A stretch of DNA of 64,000 bases, from assembly GCA_963774445.1 (NCBI GenBank), contig CAVZFC010000032.1, forward strand, positions 1-64,000, in the 5' to 3' direction. Source of the stretch: CAVUQH01 sp963774445 (GTDB lineage: Bacteria > Myxococcota_A > Polyangia > Haliangiales > Haliangiaceae). Shown piece by piece: positions 40,659-52,802 of this stretch. The notes below the pieces were generated by a model. That model made no database searches. It was not told the DNA's origin and worked only from the letters and a program-made list of their open reading frames with translations. Within the stretch, counting starts at the first letter, position 1. Each line of letters starts with the position of its first letter. The translations under genes and the position numbers were made by a program.

Positions 40659-41396
40659 CGGCGAGCGCTGCGGGCGCCCGAGAAGGTAGCCCTGCGCCAG
40701 CGGGATACCGGCCGAGCTGACAGCGGCCAGCTCGCTCTGTCGCTCGATCCCCTCGGCGACCACCACCGCGCCCTGTGCCGCGCACAGCGCCGCCAGCGAC
40801 GCCAGCAGCTTGTGCCTCCGCGAGCCGGGCTGCGTGCCGAGCACCAGCTCGCGATCCAGCTTGACCACGTCCGGCGCCAAGTCGGCGATGTACGACAGGT
40901 TGGAGTAACCGGCGCCGAAGTCGTCGATGGCGACGCGGATGCCGCGGGAGCGCAGCTCGCCGAGGGTCGACCGGGCAAAGCGGTAGCGGACCAGGGGCGC
41001 CGACTCGGGCAGCTCGACGAACACCTCGCCATCGTAGCCGTAGATCGGATCGTCGGGGCGAGACAGACACTCTTGGTCGAGCTCGTCCGGGTGGATGTTG
41101 ACGAACAGCCGCGCGCCGGCTGCGGTCGCGACCGCACAGCGCCGAAGCTCGCGGCCGAGCAGGCCCAGCACACCCTGCTGGGAGGCCGCCGAAAGCAGCT
41201 GGAGCGGCGTCGCCAGCTCTGCAACCTCGCAGCGCGCAAGCGCCTCGTAGGCGTAGACCGAGCCATTCTGCAGGTCGACGATCGGCTGCAGGTCGACGTA
41301 GATCTGTCCCGCTTCGATCGCCGGTTGGACGCGGCTGGAGAAGGCTCGCGGCATCCGCCGCGTGGGAGCGCGCTCCATCCGTGGACGGTTGCCCAT
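40647..41396 (-). CDS. EAL domain protein, probable c-di-GMP phosphodiesterase
   Basis: About 249 residues, essentially one EAL domain. The catalytic set is present: YEALAR, LFVNIHPDEL, VFVELPES, IDDFGAGYSN, VVKLDREL, VVAEGIERQ and LAQGYLLGRP. It should thus hydrolyse c-di-GMP to pGpG, in the cytoplasm, without any sensory domain of its own. The ATG at 41396 was chosen; upstream in-frame sequence is low-complexity. Its 3' end overlaps the kinase gene by 12 bp on the other strand. Confidence 0.9.
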
Positions 41397-41470
41397 GGAA
41401 GAGACTGTAAGCGGTGGGCCCGCCTCGGCCGCTCCCCTCATGGTGGTCTCACGCGCGGCCCGGGGGCGCC

Positions 41471-41839
41471 TCACGCGTTGCCGGTGGCACGGGCCGCCAG
41501 GTGGCGCAGGGCGCCGGCGACCTCGCGCGCGAGCGCCGCGATCGGCGCACCGCCACCGTCGAGCACCAGGTACAGCCGCGCCTCGACGTCGACCCCGGCG
41601 CGAAACGACAGCGCGCGCAGGCGCCGGCCGCCGTCGAGCAATAGCGCGCCGCGCTCGTCGGACTGCGCTTCGGCGTCGGGATCCAGCTCGCGCCCGTAGC
41701 GCGAGACGACCGCGGCGACCACCCCGGCGGTCAGCGTGACCGCGGTCGGCCCGTCGCGCAGGACCAGGGCGTCGCCGCCGCCATCCAGCGTGGTGGCGAC
41801 GACGCCGCCGCCCGGATCGATCCGCTCGTCGATGGTCAC
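41471..41839 (-). CDS. Hypothetical protein (122 aa) coupled to the lipase gene
   Basis: GTG 41839 overlaps the lipase stop (GTGA). A single small domain alternates strands and helices (VVATTLDGGGDALVLRDGPT; RLYLVLDGGGAPIAALAREV). No cysteines, signal or membrane segment. No family recognised. The overlap suggests a partner or chaperone-like role for the lipase, but this is inference only. Confidence 0.7.
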   Translation of the reverse strand: MTIDERIDPGGGVVATTLDGGGDALVLRDGPTAVTLTAGVVAAVVSRYGRELDPDAEAQSDERGALLLDGGRRLRALSFRAGVDVEARLYLVLDGGGAPIAALAREVAGALRHLAARATGNA

Positions 41840-42961
41840 GCGCGCGCCTCCGGCCGGACGACGAAGTCGGCGATCTGGTCCCACAGCTCGGTGAAGGCCC
41901 CTGGCTGGAAGTTGCTGAGCGTGGTCAGCCAGTTGAACGTGCGGCGGCGAGCTGTCGGGCGAGAAGAAGTGACCGACGACGTCGAGGTGGTCGGCCCAGA
42001 CGGCGTGGATGACGTCGCCCCACAGCTGCGAGCGGGTCGGCACGATGGCGTCGTTGGCTCCCGGCTGCGGCGCGTCGCCAAAGCCGCGGCGCAGAGCGTC
42101 CATCTGTTCGGCAGTGGGCGGCGGCGCCGTCACCGGGCTGGCGCCGGCCAGCGCGTGCAGCCCGCGGTAGAGGCCGTACATCGCCTGCGCCGTCGGCGCC
42201 ACGCCCAGCTTCAGGTTGCCGCGCAGCGCCGGCGGGCGCGCGCGGGTCACCACGCAGCCGTAGCGCACCGCCGGGTTGTCGACGACCGCGGCGTTGAACA
42301 GGTCCATGCCCGCCGGCGACAGCTGCGGCAACAGCGACTGGTCCTCGCCGACCTCGCCGATGAACGACTCGAGCTCGGAGCGCCGCTCCGGCCCGAAGTC
42401 GGCCAGCACCTGCCGCTGCACCTGCTCGAGCATGCCGTTGGTAGGCCGCGGGAAGCGACCGGGGACGCGCAGCGCGCCGGCCAGCGCCAGCAGCGCGGGC
42501 ATCGGAATGCGCCCCAGGCGCAGCCCGTGGATCGTGGTCAACGACAGCAGGCGCAGCAGCCGCTGACCCATCACGCTGGTGAAGAAGTTGGCGATGGGCG
42601 CGCCGTAGTGCGGCGAGGCCACGGTGACCACCGTGCGTACCCGCGGCAACAGATCGTCGCGGGAGGTGCCGAGGTCGGCGTTGGGGGTCACCGCCAGGCG
42701 CGCGTCGAGGCCGCCGGTCGAGTGGCCGACGATGTGCACGTCACCGCCGTCGCCGGCGTGGGTAGAGATGGCCTCGACCAGCCGGGCAGCGCGGCGGCGC
42801 AGCGATGCGGTCGGCAGCGTGGGAACGTAGTGGATGCGGACGTCGCGGCGATGTCCTTCGAACGCGTGCGCCAGCTCGTCGGCAACGTGGGCGAAGTACT
42901 TCAGCTCGCCCAGATTGGCGAAGCCGAAGAAGCCCGGGACGAGGAAGACGTGCTCGGCCAT
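41836..42961 (-). CDS. Alpha/beta-hydrolase lipase/esterase (one frameshift)
   Basis: About 374 residues when joined. The N-terminus HVFLVPGFFGF is the lipase strand and oxyanion hole, HIVGHSTGGLDARL is the nucleophile elbow (Ser in GHSTGG), and VASPHYGAPIANFF is typical of the PHA-depolymerase/lipase-like group. DHLDVVGHFF supplies the probable catalytic His. The frame breaks in GTTGAAC on the plus strand (41932-41938). Dropping one base gives HV-N-WLTTLSNFQPGAFTELW and the normal end QIADFVVRP. There is no signal peptide, so it is probably cytoplasmic or exported otherwise. Confidence 0.84.
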
Positions 42962-42988
42962 GCCCTGACCGTAGCACCTGCCCGCGTG

Positions 42989-44116
42989 CTAGAAGCCGGA
43001 GACGGCGCTCAGGGTCAGCGCCAGCGCGTTCCTGCGCGTCTGCGCGGGGAAATCGGGCCAGGAGAAGCGCATCGCCACGGCCGACAGCGACAGCCTGATG
43101 CCATCGTCGGCGGGCGCGCTGGTAAGCGCGACGTCAACGGTGAGGTTGGCGGTCTCGCTGGACATCCTGCCCAGACGGCGATCGCGCGTGCGCAGCTCGG
43201 GGGCGGCACCGTCGATCAGCTGATAGCGCGCCTGGTAGAAGTCGGCGGCCGTCTGCCGGTAGTAGCGGACGCTGGCGCCCAGTCGGAGCCGATCGATTGG
43301 CTCGAGGATCGCCGTCGCCGAGGCTGTGTGGCTGCCGATCGACCAGTCGTCGGCGTAGTAGCGATAGTCGGCGTGGACGAACAGGCCGCGGGCCAGGGCG
43401 CGGCGCACGCGCACCAATCCGGCCACAGACAGCCGTCGGTCGGGTACCTCCTCGCCCACGCGCATGGTGGCCGGAGAGAGCGGGTCGTAGATCGGCACCG
43501 TGCGGTAGGCGCTCTCCAGGAATCCGGCGTCGCGCGCGCCGTCGACGACGAGGTCGAAGAAGGTCTGCGGGCCTGCCGCCTGGGTCAGGGTGAAGGTCAC
43601 CTCCTGGCCGTCGCGCGGCTCGGACATCGTCGGGTCAACCGCGTTGCCGACTCGGTCGGTGCGCGCGGCCAGCTCGAGATCCAGCGTGGTGTTGCGCCGG
43701 GCCAGATCCCAGGCGCCACCGAGCTCGACTCCCAGCGAGCGGTAGTCGCTCTCGTGCGACACCAGCGCGCGGGCCCGGCCGGTGACGGTGTGCGAGAGGT
43801 CAACGGTGGCGCCGGCACCGGCGGCCAGGCGAGTCTCGCGGATGGGGCTGGGCGACGCCTCGCTCACGACGTCGACCGACGCGCCCGAGATGATGTCGGC
43901 GGTGGCGTCAACGTCGATGCGCACGCGGTCGCTGGCCGGGGCCTGAGCGCCAGCGCGGGGGCTGGTGACCGTCATGTGGTCGTCGTCGGAATAGATGGTG
44001 AGGCTGGCCGTGGCGCGCCGGTCGGTCGAGCTCGCGTCCGGCGACGGCGGGTCGGCCCGCGCGATCGACGGTGCGGCGACGGCGGCGGCCAGCGCCAGGG
44101 CGCGCGTCAGTTGCAT
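42989..44116 (-). CDS. DUF3570 outer-membrane beta-barrel protein
   Basis: About 375 residues. A signal peptide (ALALAAAVAAPSIARA) is followed by a regular run of amphipathic beta strands with alternating turns (ASLTIYSDDDHMTVTSPRAG; ADYRYYADDWSIGSHTASAT; LGASVRYYRQTAADFYQARY), ending in Phe (ALTLSAVSGF), the BAM recognition residue. This matches the DUF3570 barrel family. It overlaps the 3' end of the DUF4266 gene by 10 bp; the two families usually occur together. Confidence 0.85.
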   Translation of the reverse strand: MQLTRALALAAAVAAPSIARADPPSPDASSTDRRATASLTIYSDDDHMTVTSPRAGAQAPASDRVRIDVDATADIISGASVDVVSEASPSPIRETRLAAGAGATVDLSHTVTGRARALVSHESDYRSLGVELGGAWDLARRNTTLDLELAARTDRVGNAVDPTMSEPRDGQEVTFTLTQAAGPQTFFDLVVDGARDAGFLESAYRTVPIYDPLSPATMRVGEEVPDRRLSVAGLVRVRRALARGLFVHADYRYYADDWSIGSHTASATAILEPIDRLRLGASVRYYRQTAADFYQARYQLIDGAAPELRTRDRRLGRMSSETANLTVDVALTSAPADDGIRLSLSAVAMRFSWPDFPAQTRRNALALTLSAVSGF

Positions 44117-44328
44117 CCGCAGCCTCCGCCCGCGTGCCCGGTGGCGCCGCGTGAGCCCTCGCGTACCTCGTCGATGTGCTGGGTGCTGCGCTCCAGCGCC
44201 GGCCACGGCGCCGCGCGCATCTCCGGGTGGGCCAAAGTCTCCCGCTGATACGGTTGCACGCGCAGACACGCGCCCAAGAGCAGGGCGGCGAGGAGCGCGA
44301 GCAGTATGGCTCGGAGCAGGGCGGTCAT
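44107..44328 (-). CDS. DUF4266-type small lipoprotein (73 aa)
   Basis: The lipobox is LLLGAC. The mature part VQPYQRETLAHPEMRAAPWP with C-terminal GHAGGGCGCN is diagnostic of DUF4266. The ATG overlaps the cytochrome gene stop as ATGA. Families DUF4266 and DUF3570 are regularly adjacent, often beside ApbE or thioredoxin genes, and are thought to serve an envelope redox role; here the partner is a pentahaem lipoprotein. Confidence 0.88.
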   Translation of the reverse strand: MTALLRAILLALLAALLLGACLRVQPYQRETLAHPEMRAAPWPALERSTQHIDEVREGSRGATGHAGGGCGCN

Positions 44329-45713
44329 CGGTTCCTCCCGGTGATGCAGCCGAAGCCGTCATCGGTGCGCCAGGTGATCTCGGTTGGCGCCAGGGTGAAG
44401 GTGGGGATGGCGGCCGCCACCGACGGGTCGATGGCGCCGGCCTCGACCAGCACCGCGCCGATCTCCAGCCCGACCGGGCGCACGTGCACGCCCATCTCGA
44501 TCTCGTCGGGCACCGAGTCAACGTGATACGTGCGACTGCGAGAGTGGTAGTAGCCCGGGTCGGACGGATCGTTGGTCACCGCGGCGGGCAGGAGCTCGCT
44601 GTCCGCGCGCGTGGCCAGCCACGGCAACAGCGTCGGGTTGTCGTCCTTGTCGAACAGCTCGGTGCGCAGCAGCCACAAGTCTGGATCCATCGACGTCGCG
44701 GCCGGCTCGTCCGAACGCAGCGCTCCGCTCTGGTAGACCACCTGGCCGGCGGCACGGGCGGTCAGCTCGACCCAGGTGCGCCGAGCGTGGGTCACGCCAC
44801 TGGGGAACGAGTGCCCCGAGAGCAGGTTGTCGAGGGTGACCTCGACGTCGACGCCGCCACCGGCGGGCGACACGCAAAGCTTGCCGAGGATCGACGGCTG
44901 CAGGTCGCGGGCGATCAGCGTCCGCTGGGCGCCGCTCTCGGGCCAGGCCGACAGCACCACGTCGATGCCCGGCACCGCGTGCTCGTGTACCCGTCGCAGT
45001 GGTGCGCCCGCCACCGTCGCTGCCGGTCGGTCGGCGCCCGGCATGTGGCAGCGGTTGCACGACAGCGCCGTCGGTCCGGGCTTGGCGAACAGGCTGTCTC
45101 GCCACTCGGCGTAGGTGCGCTCGAGGTGCAGGCCGCCCGGGGTGACCACATCGTGGCAGGCGCCGCACAGCTGCGACGACTCCAGTGCGCGGCCGTCGTG
45201 TAGCGTCGAGTATCCGGAGGAGTGGGCTTCGGTGTAGACCGGATCGGCGATCGGTCCGCGGATCACGCCGTCGTCGGACAGGTGCAGGGCGCCGTTGTGG
45301 TCGCCCTCGACGGCGTCGATCGCGTGGCAGAAGTAGCAGGTGATCCCGCGCAGGTGGCGCGGCACGGAGGCGATGTCGGTGCCGTCGACCGTGGCTCCCT
45401 CACGCACCGCCATCGGCGCGTGGCAGCCGATACAGAAGCCGGCCGCGGCGCCGCCGGTCTGCTGCTGCAGGAGATCGTTCAGCGCGATGAACAGCGGGTC
45501 GTCACTGGCGTAGGCGTGCATGCTGCCGGACCACTCGCGCACCTGATCGGGGTGACAGCTCTCGCAGGCCGCGGGGTCCGTGAGCGCTTCGCGATCGAGC
45601 GACGGCGACGACGTGCACGCCGCCAGGGCCAGCGAAAATAGTGCACCCGCGATAGCCGCCAGCGGGGCGCGCGCGTGCATGGTGCGCGAATTCACGCACT
45701 CGGGGGCAGTCAT
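44325..45713 (-). CDS. Pentahaem c-type cytochrome lipoprotein
   Basis: 462 residues with a lipobox (LALAAC) and five CXXCH haem sites: CESCH, CIGCH, CYFCH, CGACH and CNRCH. It resembles the multihaem cytochrome/DmsE or hydroxylamine-oxidoreductase-like scaffold at the N-terminal half. The C-terminal half is a beta-rich domain without haem (LDNLLSGHSFPSGVTHARRT; FGCITGRNR). It is likely an electron carrier at the outer membrane. ATG 45713 has AAGGGG upstream; ATG 45680 would give a more usual signal length. Operon with DUF4266 and the barrel. Confidence 0.88.
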   Translation of the reverse strand: MTAPECVNSRTMHARAPLAAIAGALFSLALAACTSSPSLDREALTDPAACESCHPDQVREWSGSMHAYASDDPLFIALNDLLQQQTGGAAAGFCIGCHAPMAVREGATVDGTDIASVPRHLRGITCYFCHAIDAVEGDHNGALHLSDDGVIRGPIADPVYTEAHSSGYSTLHDGRALESSQLCGACHDVVTPGGLHLERTYAEWRDSLFAKPGPTALSCNRCHMPGADRPAATVAGAPLRRVHEHAVPGIDVVLSAWPESGAQRTLIARDLQPSILGKLCVSPAGGGVDVEVTLDNLLSGHSFPSGVTHARRTWVELTARAAGQVVYQSGALRSDEPAATSMDPDLWLLRTELFDKDDNPTLLPWLATRADSELLPAAVTNDPSDPGYYHSRSRTYHVDSVPDEIEMGVHVRPVGLEIGAVLVEAGAIDPSVAAAIPTFTLAPTEITWRTDDGFGCITGRNR

Positions 45714-45748
45714 GGGGCCCCTTCACGCAAGCAGCGTGCCGGGGTTTC

Positions 45749-46747
<999 letters not shown>

Positions 46748-46827
46748 CTCCAATGGTCCTGTGGCGGGCGGGATGTGATCCGTCGCAAAAAACTTACAAC
46801 GCACCGGAATCGCGTGAGCCGAGGTGG

Positions 46828-47382
46828 CTATCGATCGCGCGTCAGCCAGGCGGCGACGAGGCGGCGGATGCTGCCGGCGACGCGGCCGTCGTCGGCGATC
46901 CACTGCAGGCGAATGCCGCCCTCCACCGACTTGCTCGCCTCGCGCCGGTGTTCCACGCGCGCTTGCAGGCGCAGCGCGACCGGGCCGTCGTCGCCGTCGA
47001 GGGCGATGTCGACCACCGCGGTGATGCCGGGTTGCAGCAGTGGCGCCTGCTCGGCGGCGGCAGCCACCGCCAGGCCGCTGGCCGACAGCCGCCGCAGTGG
47101 CAGGGCGTAGATGTCGCCGCCGACCACGGCGATCTCGACGAACGGCTCGTCCGGCTGGTGCACGGTCCGGAAGGCGACGGTCGGGTGCTCGCGGCGGATC
47201 ACCGCCGGCGTCTCGCGCGGCCGAGCGCGCCGGGGATACGGATCCGGAGTCGAGGTCGATTCGGCGGCCGCCTTCTTCACCTCGTCGGCGTCGATCGGCA
47301 CCGTGGTCGCGCGATCGCGAGACAGCACCTCGAGGACCTCGCTGGGGTCGAACTCGACCGTCTCTTCCCGCTTCTTGGGCAC
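46828..47382 (-). CDS. PilZ-like domain protein (184 aa)
   Basis: A polar N-terminus (PKKREETVEFDPSEVLEVLS) precedes a beta-barrel-like domain of about 110 residues with PLRRLSASGLAVAAA, VVDIALDGDDGPVALRLQAR and WIADDGRVAGSIRRLVAAWL, the order seen in PilZ domains. The c-di-GMP-binding RxxxR and D/NxSxxG motifs are degenerate (LRRLSASG), so ligand binding is doubtful. Divergent from the TPR lipoprotein, 77 bp apart. Confidence 0.6.
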   Translation of the reverse strand: MPKKREETVEFDPSEVLEVLSRDRATTVPIDADEVKKAAAESTSTPDPYPRRARPRETPAVIRREHPTVAFRTVHQPDEPFVEIAVVGGDIYALPLRRLSASGLAVAAAAEQAPLLQPGITAVVDIALDGDDGPVALRLQARVEHRREASKSVEGGIRLQWIADDGRVAGSIRRLVAAWLTRDR

Positions 47383-47459
47383 GGAGACCAGTCTTCATGG
47401 CCGGGCCGCCGATGACAAGGGCGGATGACCGCGGGCACCCTCTGTGCGACCATCGCGGG

Positions 47460-48695
47460 ATGCGACTCGGACCCGGTGCGCGGACAACGGCCCTGATCGC
47501 GCTCTTCGCAATCGCGTGCAGCAAGGGCGGCGGATCCAAGGACGAGGCGGCGGCGAAGTCATCCGGACCGGCCGCCCCGGTGGCTGCACCCGGCGACGCG
47601 GCGGCACCGGCAACCGAGGCGAAGGCGAAGCCGCAGCCACCGGCCCCGCCGACCAAGGCCGTGCGCCGGGACTTCCGCGGGCGCATGAAGCAGGGTCGCG
47701 ATCTGGAGAAGCAGGGCAAGCACGCCGAGGCGATGGCCGAGTTCGAGGCGGCGCTGAAGCTGGTGCCGAACAACCCGCGGGCGCTCAGCGAGCTGGGCTG
47801 GGCGGCGTTCAAGGCCAATCACCTGACGCGATCGATCGAGGCCAGCCGCACGGCGGTCAACGGCGAGACCGATCCGCGCGTCGCCGCGGCCAGCCTGTAC
47901 AACCTGGGCCGCGCCCTGGAGGCCAAGGGCGACCGCGCGGGCGCCCTGGCGGCGTACGAGGAGTCGCTCGACCGCCGGCCCAGCCAGACCGTCCTCGATC
48001 GCTTTCAGACCCTCGGCGGCAAGCTGATGATCTGGGCCCGCGCGCCCGGCTGCGGTGCCTCGCCGGTGACGCAAGAGGCGCTGTGCGACTGCTTCAAGAG
48101 GCAGGGGGCCGACCCCGAGGAGCCCGAGCAAGAGATCCGCTGCGAGCTCGCCGATCCGGTGGACGGCTTCCAGCTGGTGTCGATCGGCGACGTCAACAGC
48201 GAGCGCGAGCGCGGCTTCGTCAACACCTATCTGGCCAAACGCGACGGCGACCAGGTGCAGATCCTCGCGTCCGTCGTCAACGGCGCGTTCCTCGGGCCCA
48301 AGTCGTATGACACCCTCACCCTCGACGGCGCGCGCCAGCGCAAGGTGGGCACGCGCACCGTCTGGGTGGTGTCGGTCACCCATGACGCCGGCGACGAGGA
48401 GTTCATGCCGCGGGTCGGCAAGACCGTCACCCACACGCAGATCTACTGCACCGATCAGGTCGGCTCGCTCGCCTGCACCAAGCCGATCGCCGTCGACGCG
48501 ACCTGGACCATGAAGATCGGCGAGCAGGAGTCGGCCGATCCGGAGGAGGTCGAGTGGTTCCGCAAGGATTTCGGCCACGACTCGCCGGCCACCTGGAGCT
48601 ACCGCATGAAGACCTCCCTGTCCGACGGCGGCGTCCTGACGCTCGAGTCGGTCTCCGGCGTCAAGCCGTACCGGATCACCTACGCCCTCTGGTAA
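47460..48695 (+). CDS. TPR-containing lipoprotein (411 aa)
   Basis: The signal ends in lipobox FAIAC followed by SKGGGSKDE. A Pro/Ala linker leads to TPRs at about residues 70-190 (EKQGKHAEAMAEFEAALKLV; LGRALEAKGDRAGALAAYEE). The C-terminal domain of about 200 residues has three CxC or CxxxC pairs (CDCFKRQGADPEE; IRC; YCTDQVGSLAC) and no recognisable family. It is probably a periplasmic or outer-membrane protein-interaction platform. The ATG at 47460 gives the best signal. Confidence 0.85.
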   Translation: MRLGPGARTTALIALFAIACSKGGGSKDEAAAKSSGPAAPVAAPGDAAAPATEAKAKPQPPAPPTKAVRRDFRGRMKQGRDLEKQGKHAEAMAEFEAALKLVPNNPRALSELGWAAFKANHLTRSIEASRTAVNGETDPRVAAASLYNLGRALEAKGDRAGALAAYEESLDRRPSQTVLDRFQTLGGKLMIWARAPGCGASPVTQEALCDCFKRQGADPEEPEQEIRCELADPVDGFQLVSIGDVNSERERGFVNTYLAKRDGDQVQILASVVNGAFLGPKSYDTLTLDGARQRKVGTRTVWVVSVTHDAGDEEFMPRVGKTVTHTQIYCTDQVGSLACTKPIAVDATWTMKIGEQESADPEEVEWFRKDFGHDSPATWSYRMKTSLSDGGVLTLESVSGVKPYRITYALW

Positions 48696-48699
48696 CCAC

Positions 48700-49213
48700 T
48701 TGCTCGACGGCTTTACCGGCGAAACGTTCACGCACGACGGGCGCACGCGCGACGTATTCTAGCATCAGCGACAGGGCGAAGTTGCCGGTCAGGCACATGC
48801 CGACGGCGCCGACGCCCGGTCCGCCGGCGCTGGAGCCGTGCCTCCTGGCACCGGTGCTGTCGCAGCCGTCGCTGCCTTTCGGACTGACGCGGTCGCGCCG
48901 CCGAGCCCTGCACCTGTCGCCCGAACAGCTGCGCGTGGTTCGCCGCCGCGCGCGTGACGAGGGGGTCGGCGTCCTGGCCCTTCGCTTCACCGGCGATATC
49001 ATGTGCCCGCGTGCACGCTTCGAGTCGCTGCGCCGCGAGCTGGGTCCCGGCGTCGAGACCATCGAGATCGACTCGCGTCCGGGCAACCCCCACGGCATTC
49101 CGCGCATCGCCCACAGCGTGCTCACCAACGACCTGATCGATCGCGACGGCCATCCGACCCGGGCCGCCCTCGACCGGGTCCTCGCGTTCCTCGACGAACG
49201 GCTGCGCGACTGA
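48700..49213 (+). pseudogene. Dienelactone-hydrolase-family gene with deleted and inverted core
   Basis: Three pieces of one family are recognisable. The plus-strand N-terminus 48700-48759 reads LLDGFTGETFTHDGRTRDVF. The minus strand of about 48760-48826 reads GGPGVGAVGMCLTGNFALSL, the nucleophile region (Cys in GMCLTG). The plus strand from about 48830 continues LEPCLLAPVLSQPSLPFGL through LRFTGDIMCPRARFE (Asp) and RPGNPHGIPRIAHSVLTND (His) to the stop at 49213. Joining N-terminus, reversed middle and C-terminus restores the family order, minus some 95 codons between the first two pieces. As it stands there is no functional product. Confidence 0.75.
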
Positions 49214-49260
49214 GCAGAATCTGCGCGCGGCTGCGGCACGTTCCGGGCGAAGCGGCTACC

Positions 49261-51267
<2,007 letters not shown>

Positions 51268-51305
51268 GCCGCTGGCGCCGGCGGGCGCGAGTGCTACCGT
51301 ATCGG

Positions 51306-51470
51306 ATGCCTCGCCACTTGCTGCTCGCCTGCGCTCTCCTCGTCGGTGCCTGCGGGCACAGCGCCGAGCCAGAACCCGCCCCGGCCGCACCCGCCGCATC
51401 GCCCGCCCCGGCCGCACACTGCAAGCTCGACGGCGACCACTGCACGGGCGAGTCGATGAAGCCGCAGTAG
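51306..51470 (+). CDS. Very small lipoprotein (54 aa)
   Basis: ATG 51306 opens a clear lipoprotein signal (LLLACALLVGAC) followed by a Pro/Ala/Glu tether (AEPEPAPAAPAASPAPA) and a Cys pair (CKLDGDHC). Such tiny tethered lipoproteins are common in this phylum. It lies 38 bp after the AAA gene and converges with the next gene, 3 bp apart. Too short for common gene callers. Confidence 0.65.
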   Translation: MPRHLLLACALLVGACGHSAEPEPAPAAPAASPAPAAHCKLDGDHCTGESMKPQ

Positions 51471-51473
51471 CGC

Positions 51474-51824
51474 TCAGCTTCGGTGCTTGACCACCGTCGC
51501 CGTCGGCAGCTCGCGCGTGAACTCGTAGTGCAGCGGGTGCTTGTAGTTCCAGGCGCTGCCGCTGACCTTCAGCACGCCGCGGCGCATCGCCGCCCGCAGC
51601 TCCTTGTTGGCGGCCCAGAAGCCGAAGATTCGCACCGTGAGCGAGACCAGGAGCCCCACGGCGCAGACGATCACGCCGACCCGGCCGAGGCGTGGGCCGA
51701 AGACCACCATCGCCACGAGGAACGGCAGCGTCGTGTAGCGGGCGACGTACCACCCGCGGGTCGCTTCGATCTGCACGCGACCATCCTGCTCGTTGCGGTC
51801 GTAGATCAGGGGCACGACAGTCAT
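51474..51824 (-). CDS. Small membrane protein (116 aa)
   Basis: ATG 51824 begins TVVPLIYDRNEQDGRVQIEA. Two membrane segments follow (YTTLPFLVAMVVFGPRLG and GVIVCAVGLLVSLTVRIFGF), then a basic cytoplasmic tail (NKELRAAMRRGVLKVSGSAW). No family recognised. Upstream in-frame codons exist but read as intergenic. It is divergent from the kinase at 51892. Confidence 0.75.
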   Translation of the reverse strand: MTVVPLIYDRNEQDGRVQIEATRGWYVARYTTLPFLVAMVVFGPRLGRVGVIVCAVGLLVSLTVRIFGFWAANKELRAAMRRGVLKVSGSAWNYKHPLHYEFTRELPTATVVKHRS

Positions 51825-51891
51825 TACCACAGAAACGCCCGGGCGGAAGGGGCCGCCCCTCCAGTGGCCGATTCGCGTACAATCGGGCGTC

Positions 51892-52794
51892 GTGACCGAC
51901 CTGGCCGGACGGCTCGTCGCCGAGCGATTTCGCATCGACCGCTGCCTGGCGATGGGCGGCATGGGCGCCGTCTACCAGGGCGTCGATACGCGCGACGGCC
52001 GCGCCGTGGCGATCAAGACCCTGCTGCCCGAATGGTCGGAGAACCAGGAGATGCGCCAGCGGCTCGAGCGCGAGGCGCGCGCCGGTAGTTTTCTCTGCCA
52101 CCCGAACATCGTCAACACCATCGCGCTGGGCCGCGTCGAGGACGGACCGCTGGCGCTGGTGATGGAGCTGGTGCGCGGCGAATCGGTGGGACAGATCCTC
52201 GATCGTGGCCCCCTCGACGCGCGGCGCGCGCTGGTGCTCGTGCGCCAGACCTTGCAGGCGCTGGCCTTCGCCCACGCCGCCGGCCTGGTCCACCGCGATC
52301 TGAAACCGGATAACCTGATGGTCGTTCAGGCCGGGCGTCCCGAAGCGCCGTACGATCAGCTCAAGGTGCTCGACTTCGGCCTGGTCAAGCTGATCAGCGA
52401 CGTCGCCGCGTCGATGATCGGCGACGACGAGCTGACCCGCACCGGAGTCGTTCACGGGACACCCGGTTACATGCCGCCCGAGCAGGCGCTGGGCCGCGCG
52501 CTCGACGGCCGCGCCGACCTCTACGCGGTCGGCTGTATCCTGTTCGAGATGCTGACCGGCGAGCCGCCGTACCGAGGCGACGACGCGGTGCAGCTCCTGC
52601 GCGAACACATCCGCGCGCCGCTGCCGTCGCTGGCCGAGCGGGCAGGGGGCGCCGCCTGGGTGACGCCCGCGCTCGACGCGCTGGTGACCGGGGCGCTGCG
52701 CAAGGAGTCGGCCGATCGCTTCCCCGACGCCGCCGCCATGACCGCGGCGCTCGACGCCGCGTTCCAGTCGATCGACCACGTGCCCAATCGCTGA
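51892..52794 (+). CDS. Ser/Thr protein kinase, soluble (300 aa)
   Basis: GTG start. Kinase domain only, all motifs intact: MGGMGAVYQGV (Gly loop), VAIKTLLPE, HRDLKPDN, LDFGLVKL, GTPGYMPPEQA, DLYAVGCILFEMLTG. There is no membrane helix or sensor domain, so it is presumably cytoplasmic and controlled by partners. It sits back to back with a membrane kinase gene (tail to tail, 8 bp apart). Confidence 0.95.
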   Translation: MTDLAGRLVAERFRIDRCLAMGGMGAVYQGVDTRDGRAVAIKTLLPEWSENQEMRQRLEREARAGSFLCHPNIVNTIALGRVEDGPLALVMELVRGESVGQILDRGPLDARRALVLVRQTLQALAFAHAAGLVHRDLKPDNLMVVQAGRPEAPYDQLKVLDFGLVKLISDVAASMIGDDELTRTGVVHGTPGYMPPEQALGRALDGRADLYAVGCILFEMLTGEPPYRGDDAVQLLREHIRAPLPSLAERAGGAAWVTPALDALVTGALRKESADRFPDAAAMTAALDAAFQSIDHVPNR

Positions 52795-52802
52795 GCCGGC
52801 CG

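Noticed and set aside
41891..44248. Plus-strand frame of 785 codons
   Set aside because: Antisense shadow of the lipase and DUF3570 genes; Arg/Gln/His-rich, with no start signal or domain.
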